Source of the DNA: Nodosilinea sp. BSH.14
Lineage (GTDB): Bacteria > Cyanobacteriota > Cyanobacteriia > Phormidesmidales > Phormidesmidaceae
DNA: 9,009 bases
Assembly (NCBI GenBank): GCA_023264315.1
Contig: JALQST010000112.1
Location: forward strand, 1 to 9,009
Reading direction: 5' to 3'
Both the position numbers and the translations under genes were made by a program. Below the pieces are notes generated by a model, which saw only the letters and a list, made by a program, of their open reading frames with translations, had not been told where the DNA came from and did no database searches. Below are positions 5,801-9,009 of the stretch, in pieces (the first letter of the stretch is position 1; each line of letters begins with the position of its first letter).

Positions 5801-6931
5801 CTAGCTACGGATTTGCACAGGCATCACCAGGTAGGTGATTTTGGCCTCACCTAGGGGGCTCAGCACGGCGGGGCTGGTGGCGGCATTGCACTGCATCTGC
5901 ACTTGGTTGCCGTTAAAGGCCTTGAGGCCATCCAGCAGGTAGCGCACATTGAAGGCAATATCGAGGTCGTCACCGCTAATTTGGGCAGGCAGTTCCTCAC
6001 GACCGCTGCCCACTTCCTGGGCTTCCACCGAAAGGGCCACGACTTGCTGAGCGCTATTGAGGGACATTTTGATGATGTCGTTCTTCTGGCTGGCCAAAAC
6101 GGCGATGCGCTCTAGGCTCTTCATCAACCCTTGGCGGTCAAGGGTGATTTGGCGGGCAAATTGCTTAGGCAACAGTTGGCGATAGTTGGGATATTGCCCC
6201 TCCAGCAACCGAGTCGTGAGCTTTTGGTTGCCCAGGTCAAACATCACTTGGGTGTCATCCAACCGTACCTGCACCGGTTCGCTGGAGGTATGAGACTGAA
6301 TCATCCGTTCCAGTTCCCGTAGCGCCTTGGCTGGAACCGTCACATCCATTTCGGGGGTGGGGGTGCCCGTTTCATCCACCGTTTGTACCACCGCCAAACG
6401 GTGGCCATCGGTAGCGGCAAATTCCAGGGTGTCAGCATCGGAGAGCAAATGCACCCCGGTCAGTACCTGCTTCGTTTCGTCACCGCTGGTAGCAAAGAGG
6501 GAACCTTTTAACCCATTAAGCAGAGCCTCAGCAGAGAGCGCAATGGCGTCCCCATCTTCTACGGTGGGCAGAGAAGGATAGTCCTCGGCCCCCCGACCGC
6601 GCACCTCGTAATGGCCGGAGGAACTGGTAATCGTCACGGTGGTACCCTCGTCCGTCAGTTCCGTCACCACATCTTCGTTGGGCAGGCGAGACATGATATC
6701 GCCCCACAATTTGGCGGGCAAAGTGAGCACCCCAGAAGCTTCCACCCGAGCTGCAAAACAGCTTTCGATGCCCAATACCTCGTCAAAACCCACCAGAGTC
6801 ACGGTTTGCTGAGCAGCATCGGCCTTGACCCAAATATTGCCCAACACGGGGCGACTAGGGCGTGAAGGCACCGCCCGACTGACCGACGACAGTTGCTGGT
6901 TCAGCTCATTTTGAGAACAGACAAACTTCAT
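5801..6931 (-). CDS. dnaN: DNA polymerase III beta subunit (sliding clamp)
   Basis: Ring-shaped dimeric processivity clamp that tethers DNA polymerase III to DNA and recruits repair and regulatory partners. The 376-aa length is normal and spans three similar domains of about 125 aa. The N-terminus MKFVCSQNELNQQLSSVSRA matches cyanobacterial DnaN; the middle has a typical ATDGHRLAV segment, and the C-terminus YLVMPVQIRS is the conserved end near the partner-binding pocket. ATG 6931 is chosen over the in-frame TTG at 6958 because the extra nine residues (MSFDVSEPA) are not part of the family. No Shine-Dalgarno is visible. The gene is flanked on both sides by DnaA-box-like repeats, and its upstream side faces the presumed oriC, as reported for dnaN in Synechococcus elongatus. 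Confidence 0.97.
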   Translation of the reverse strand: MKFVCSQNELNQQLSSVSRAVPSRPSRPVLGNIWVKADAAQQTVTLVGFDEVLGIESCFAARVEASGVLTLPAKLWGDIMSRLPNEDVVTELTDEGTTVTITSSSGHYEVRGRGAEDYPSLPTVEDGDAIALSAEALLNGLKGSLFATSGDETKQVLTGVHLLSDADTLEFAATDGHRLAVVQTVDETGTPTPEMDVTVPAKALRELERMIQSHTSSEPVQVRLDDTQVMFDLGNQKLTTRLLEGQYPNYRQLLPKQFARQITLDRQGLMKSLERIAVLASQKNDIIKMSLNSAQQVVALSVEAQEVGSGREELPAQISGDDLDIAFNVRYLLDGLKAFNGNQVQMQCNAATSPAVLSPLGEAKITYLVMPVQIRS

Positions 6932-7288
6932 GGCAGGTTCACTAACGTCAAACGACAAGGTGCATGGCGGTCAACCACGCCTACAGATAGAACGCCAGGG
7001 TTCAGTACAAGAGACCTTGGCTAGTGGTAGCAGTATCTCATTTTTTCCAAGCAAAGGTTCTGCCAAAGCCACATTTGGCTGGGACAAGACCTTGAAAACG
7101 CGGCGACTGGGAAAACTCAGGATCCTTACTTCAGGAACAATGGCATCTAAATTGAGGGGATTGTTCCTGAGGCTAGATCAATGTAGCACCGTTTTTCTGG
7201 ATCTTCAATACGATATTTTTCCTGCTTTTCAAATGATGCCTGGGCTCTCTAGATCAGAATAATTTAAAAGAGTAGTAGTAATAGGGGG
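6932..7288. other. Gene-free dnaN upstream region with inverted repeat
   Basis: I see no convincing gene in these 357 bases; the open frame on the plus strand has no family-like composition. They hold the dnaN leader and presumably its promoter, which I cannot place with confidence. One clear structure is a perfect 11-bp inverted repeat, TCAGGAACAAT (7131-7141) and ATTGTTCCTGA (7160-7170), with an 18-base spacer. It could be a regulator-binding site or a leader hairpin about 200 bases before the dnaN start. Confidence 0.6.
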
Positions 7289-7575
7289 TGTGGAAACTGA
7301 GGAAAACCCTGGGATCGCCCGTCTATTATGGGCTTTTTTATTCAAGTTCTTGGGGAAAACCTGTGGAGAGAAAGATGAGTTTTCCCCAGGTTTTTAGATG
7401 GAATTAAAAATGGCCTAAAAAATACTTGGTTTTCCACTGATTTTTAAGGAGTTTCCCCCAGAAAAAAGATGTTTTTCCACAGGTATTTTTAGAAAAATTC
7501 TTCAGAAAATGCCGTAATTTAAGATCACATTTCACCGTTAAGTTTTCCCCAGATCATGCCGAAGTCTGTGGATAG
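7289..7575. other. oriC: Putative chromosomal origin (oriC) with DnaA-box cluster
   Basis: Nine DnaA-box-like 9-mers lie in an AT-rich, gene-free region next to dnaN. Minus-orientation boxes are at 7289 (TGTGGAAAC), 7298 (TGAGGAAAA), 7351 (TGGGGAAAA), 7362 (TGTGGAGAG) and 7567 (TGTGGATAG). Plus-orientation boxes are at 7380 (TTTTCCCCA), 7430 (TTTTCCACT), 7473 (TTTTCCACA) and 7543 (TTTTCCCCA). Orientation switches near 7375, where TGGGGAAAAC (7351-7360) and GTTTTCCCCA (7379-7388) form an inverted repeat. AT-rich runs at about 7389-7450 and 7482-7530 are candidate unwinding segments. Only one box is an exact TTTTCCACA; the others have one or two changes. An origin beside dnaN matches the arrangement described for Synechococcus elongatus. 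Confidence 0.75.
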
Positions 7576-7639
7576 ATTGGTGGTAATACCTAACGCCGTT
7601 GCTGATCTGTGTTTAGCTATCACTCTGGATATAAATGCC

Positions 7640-7683
7640 CTAATAAAATACCTATCGCATTGGCAGGTCGGTGCGATAGGTAT
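7640..7683 (-). terminator. Terminator of the universal stress protein gene
   Basis: ATACCTATCGCA (7648-7659) and TGCGATAGGTAT (7672-7683) form a perfect 12-bp stem with a 12-base loop. On the minus strand the stem is followed by TTTTATTA, giving a T-rich tail. It lies about 80 bases after the stress-protein stop. It also insulates the presumed origin from transcription coming from the right. Confidence 0.8.
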
Positions 7684-7763
7684 GTGCTGATCTAAATCAG
7701 CCATGGGATAGAAATAGGGATTTCGGAGCGGATTTTATGTCAGAAAGGATGAAATTAGCCGAG

Positions 7764-8270
7764 TTAGGTTGGCTGTGATGCTTCTATGACCTCTGTTTTA
7801 AGCACAAGCACAGAGCAGGGAGCATGGTGCATGACATAGTTGCTGACGCTGCCCATTACCACTTCTGAAAAACCACTGCGGCCTCGATTGCCTACGACAA
7901 TAACATCAGCATCCCACTGCTGAGCGGCCTTACAAATTACTCGGCCAGGACTGCCGATGAGTTGTCTAAACTCAGTGGTGATTCCTAGGGCATTGGCACT
8001 GCCGGCTAATTGTTGAAGGCGATCTAGGTTTTCTCGTTCATACCGATGCCATGCCTCTTTCCAGGCGTCTAGGTTGATCTCGGTGCCCGATGCCCAATAG
8101 ATGGAGTCGATCCGACGATGCATTGGTAGCGGGCTGCTTTCTTCTTCGCCGGATAGGCAATGGACGAGCAGGAGTGCGCCTTGATTGCTCTGGGCTAAGG
8201 CTAGGGCCTGCTGGAAAATGGCATCACTAAAGTGGCTGCTATCAAGAGCCGCCAGAATTTTTTGATACAT
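7764..8270 (-). CDS. Universal stress protein (UspA family)
   Basis: A 168-aa cytoplasmic protein of the UspA family, small alpha/beta nucleotide-binding proteins linked to stress survival. The N-terminus MYQKILAALDSSHFS is the typical first strand with Asp10. Residues 127-141 contain the ATP-binding pattern G-x2-G-x9-G-S (GNRGRSG to GS), so this is probably an ATP-binding member. HHAPCSVLVLK is the usual last strand. The length is slightly above the common 140-150 aa because of an insert around residues 45-75. The ATG at 8270 is preceded by GAGGG (8280-8284) nine bases away, supporting the start. It lies 85 bases downstream of a small membrane-protein gene on the same strand and may be co-transcribed with it; its own terminator follows. 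Confidence 0.95.
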   Translation of the reverse strand: MYQKILAALDSSHFSDAIFQQALALAQSNQGALLLVHCLSGEEESSPLPMHRRIDSIYWASGTEINLDAWKEAWHRYERENLDRLQQLAGSANALGITTEFRQLIGSPGRVICKAAQQWDADVIVVGNRGRSGFSEVVMGSVSNYVMHHAPCSVLVLKTEVIEASQPT

Positions 8271-8355
8271 GAAATCGAGCCCTCACAACAATGGGACAAC
8301 GGGCAACGCGTTGAGGGCACTGGTACGGGCTAGATCCGTGGTAGCCGCAAACCAT

Positions 8356-8481
8356 CTACCCGTGATGGGCGGCGTGGTCGTGTCGTGTGATCAGCCAGGA
8401 CACCAAGAGGATGGCCCCTAAGGCCCCTAGTTTGGTGGCCAGGTAGAGGGTGTCTTGGTAGGTGAAGATGAAGGACAGCAT
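8356..8481 (-). CDS. Small single-span membrane protein, 41 aa
   Basis: A 41-codon open frame with an excellent ribosome binding site: GGAGGG (plus positions 8489-8494) lies seven bases before the ATG. The product has a short polar N-terminus (MLSFIFTYQDT). One hydrophobic stretch follows at about residues 12-31, containing LGALGAILLVSWLI (18-31). The tail is basic and His-rich (TRHDHAAHHG), with four His in the last eight residues. This is the architecture of the small membrane subunits common in cyanobacterial photosynthetic and respiratory complexes, but I recognise no specific family. The His tail could bind metal. It sits directly upstream of the stress protein on the same strand, and paired CTTACA repeats lie about 120 bases upstream of its start. 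A longer overlapping frame on this strand (8330-8545) has no membrane-like or family-like composition. Confidence 0.7.
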   Translation of the reverse strand: MLSFIFTYQDTLYLATKLGALGAILLVSWLITRHDHAAHHG

Positions 8482-8598
8482 GGGAATACCCTCCGGGACG
8501 ATGAACCGTGAAGCGCCGCTGGACTGCAATCGCCCTTACCCCCATTCTCTGGTTGAAACCAGGGGATGTTGGCGATCTGACATGAACTGTTAATGACC

Positions 8599-8614
8599 CT
8601 TACAAACCCTTACA
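8599..8614. promoter_or_regulatory. HLR1-like paired repeat (possible RpaB site)
   Basis: CTTACA occurs at 8599-8604 and 8609-8614, exactly 10 bp apart. The RpaB response-regulator site HLR1 in cyanobacteria is two TTACA direct repeats with the same 10-bp period, (G/T)TTACAWWNN(G/T)TTACAWW. The TTACA cores and spacing match; the base before each core is C rather than G or T, and the final two bases do not fit. It lies 118-133 bases upstream of the small membrane-protein start. Between them is a short hairpin, CTGGTT-GA-AACCAG (8549-8562). A third ACCCTTACA at 8738-8746 is unpaired. Confidence 0.4.
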
Positions 8615-8644
8615 GCGCCTAGTGCGGTGTCAAGACTCAGCATT

Positions 8645-8722
8645 AGGGCTTCGACAGGCTCAGTCCGAACGTGCTGTTTACGGTCGTCCTGAACTGTGAG
8701 CCTGTCGAACAGTCGAAGGGCT
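8645..8722. repeat. REP-like intergenic inverted repeat
   Basis: TTCGACAGGCTCA (8650-8662) is answered by its exact complement TGAGCCTGTCGAA (8697-8709), 34 bases apart, with further partly matching outer arms (GGGCTTCGA on the left, TCGAAGGGC on the right). The centre, GTCCGAACGTGCTGTTTACGG, is probably the loop of a long cruciform or mRNA hairpin. The left 17 bases are repeated exactly at 14-30. The element lies between two minus-strand genes. The same core sequence is recognisable as a common intergenic repeat in cyanobacteria and other bacteria. Confidence 0.85.
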
Positions 8723-8765
8723 TTGAGGCTATCTGCAACCCTTACAATTTAACCCTGACAAACCA

Positions 8766-9009
8766 CTAGGCTGTGGCGAAGGGCTTGTTGTCTTCGTGGC
8801 AGAGTTCGTAAATCATGTTGCGTCCTGACATGGCGGCGATGGGGACGCTGCCGCCCGGTTCTGTCCAGTGGCCGACCATGGAAAAGTGTTTTAGCCCTGG
8901 AAGGCGTTTGGGGACGCCCTGCACCATCATCGGTACCAGGAGAACATGTGGGGAACGGCCCGCTGCAAGAAGGGGTCTTTAAACTGGGTGCCGAGGTCTT
9001 GCAGAGACA
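8766..9009 (-). pseudogene. Broken FAD-dependent carotenoid isomerase/desaturase-like gene
   Basis: The 3' part of a CrtISO/CrtI-like FAD-dependent oxidoreductase gene, cut by the window end and also damaged. From the window edge, frame one gives SLQDLGTQFKDPFLQRAVPH, then MFSWYR and a TGA stop (8927-8929). A second frame gives VPMMVQGVPKRLPGLKHF and the family's conserved C-terminal FAD-binding stretch, MVGHWTEPGGSVPIAAMSGR, ending at a TAG (8766-8768). That second frame is blocked upstream by a TAA inside the first segment. In intact relatives the FKDPFL segment lies in the middle of the protein, well over 100 residues before the C-terminal motif. I therefore infer an internal deletion with loss of frame near 8935-8945, not just a one-base shift. 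A sequencing error could explain the frame change but not the missing middle. Confidence 0.65.

Noticed and set aside
6932..6958. TTG start for dnaN giving nine extra residues
   Set aside because: MKFVCSQNEL at 6931 is the standard DnaN beginning; the extra residues are unlike the family.
6930..7262. 110-codon plus-strand frame opposite and upstream of dnaN
   Set aside because: Low-complexity, family-less translation beginning inside the dnaN leader, without a ribosome binding site.
7317..7339. Plus-strand terminator GCCC...GGGC followed by six Ts within the origin
   Set aside because: The stem is only four base pairs and no plus-strand gene precedes it.
8279..8318. GCCCTCA/TGAGGGC inverted repeat before the stress protein gene as a terminator
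   Set aside because: Long 26-base loop and no T-run; the left arm doubles as the Shine-Dalgarno, so at most a leader structure.
8330..8545. 71-codon minus-strand frame
   Set aside because: Arg/Pro/His-rich shadow translation overlapping the better-supported 41-aa gene in another frame.

Overview
The window reads as chromosomal DNA of a cyanobacterium. The evidence is the rplI-dnaB neighbourhood, a DUF29 protein of the kind common in cyanobacteria, an origin-like cluster of TTTTCCACA boxes beside dnaN, a DnaB with inteins at two known insertion sites, and a CrtISO/CrtI-like gene remnant. I cannot name a genus.

Layout. Positions 1-151 hold the end of a REP-like repeat and the rplI promoter region. 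rplI (bL9, + strand, 152-610) is closed by a clear terminator. An approximately 300-base leader with a LexA-like palindrome and three TGGAACTTG repeats precedes dnaB (+ strand, 965-4216). dnaB is interrupted in frame by two inteins. The first is 496 aa, carries a LAGLIDADG endonuclease, and splits the Walker A motif. The second is a 138-aa mini-intein after SDLRE. Removing both leaves a normal 449-aa helicase. A DUF29 gene follows (4289-4756), converging on a minus-strand short-chain dehydrogenase (4771-5559).

The central part is replication-related. dnaN (minus strand, 5801-6931) is flanked on both sides by DnaA-box-like 9-mers. Downstream of its stop codon, eight 9-mers in one orientation repeat every 19-20 bp (5655-5799), and the first overlaps the dnaN terminator. 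Upstream of dnaN, nine more dispersed boxes in both orientations lie in AT-rich DNA (7289-7575); this is the likely oriC. The window therefore carries the helicase, the sliding clamp and the probable origin within about 7 kb.

The right part carries a universal stress protein (minus strand, 7764-8270) with its own terminator. Just upstream, on the same strand, is a 41-codon single-membrane-span protein with a strong Shine-Dalgarno (8356-8481). A pair of CTTACA repeats 10 bp apart, like the RpaB/HLR1 site, lies further upstream. A REP-like inverted repeat (8645-8722) separates these from a broken FAD-dependent carotenoid isomerase/desaturase-like gene that runs off the window end.

The most notable items are the phased 9-mer array at the dnaN 3' end, the doubly intein-split DnaB beside the origin, and the unannotated small membrane protein.
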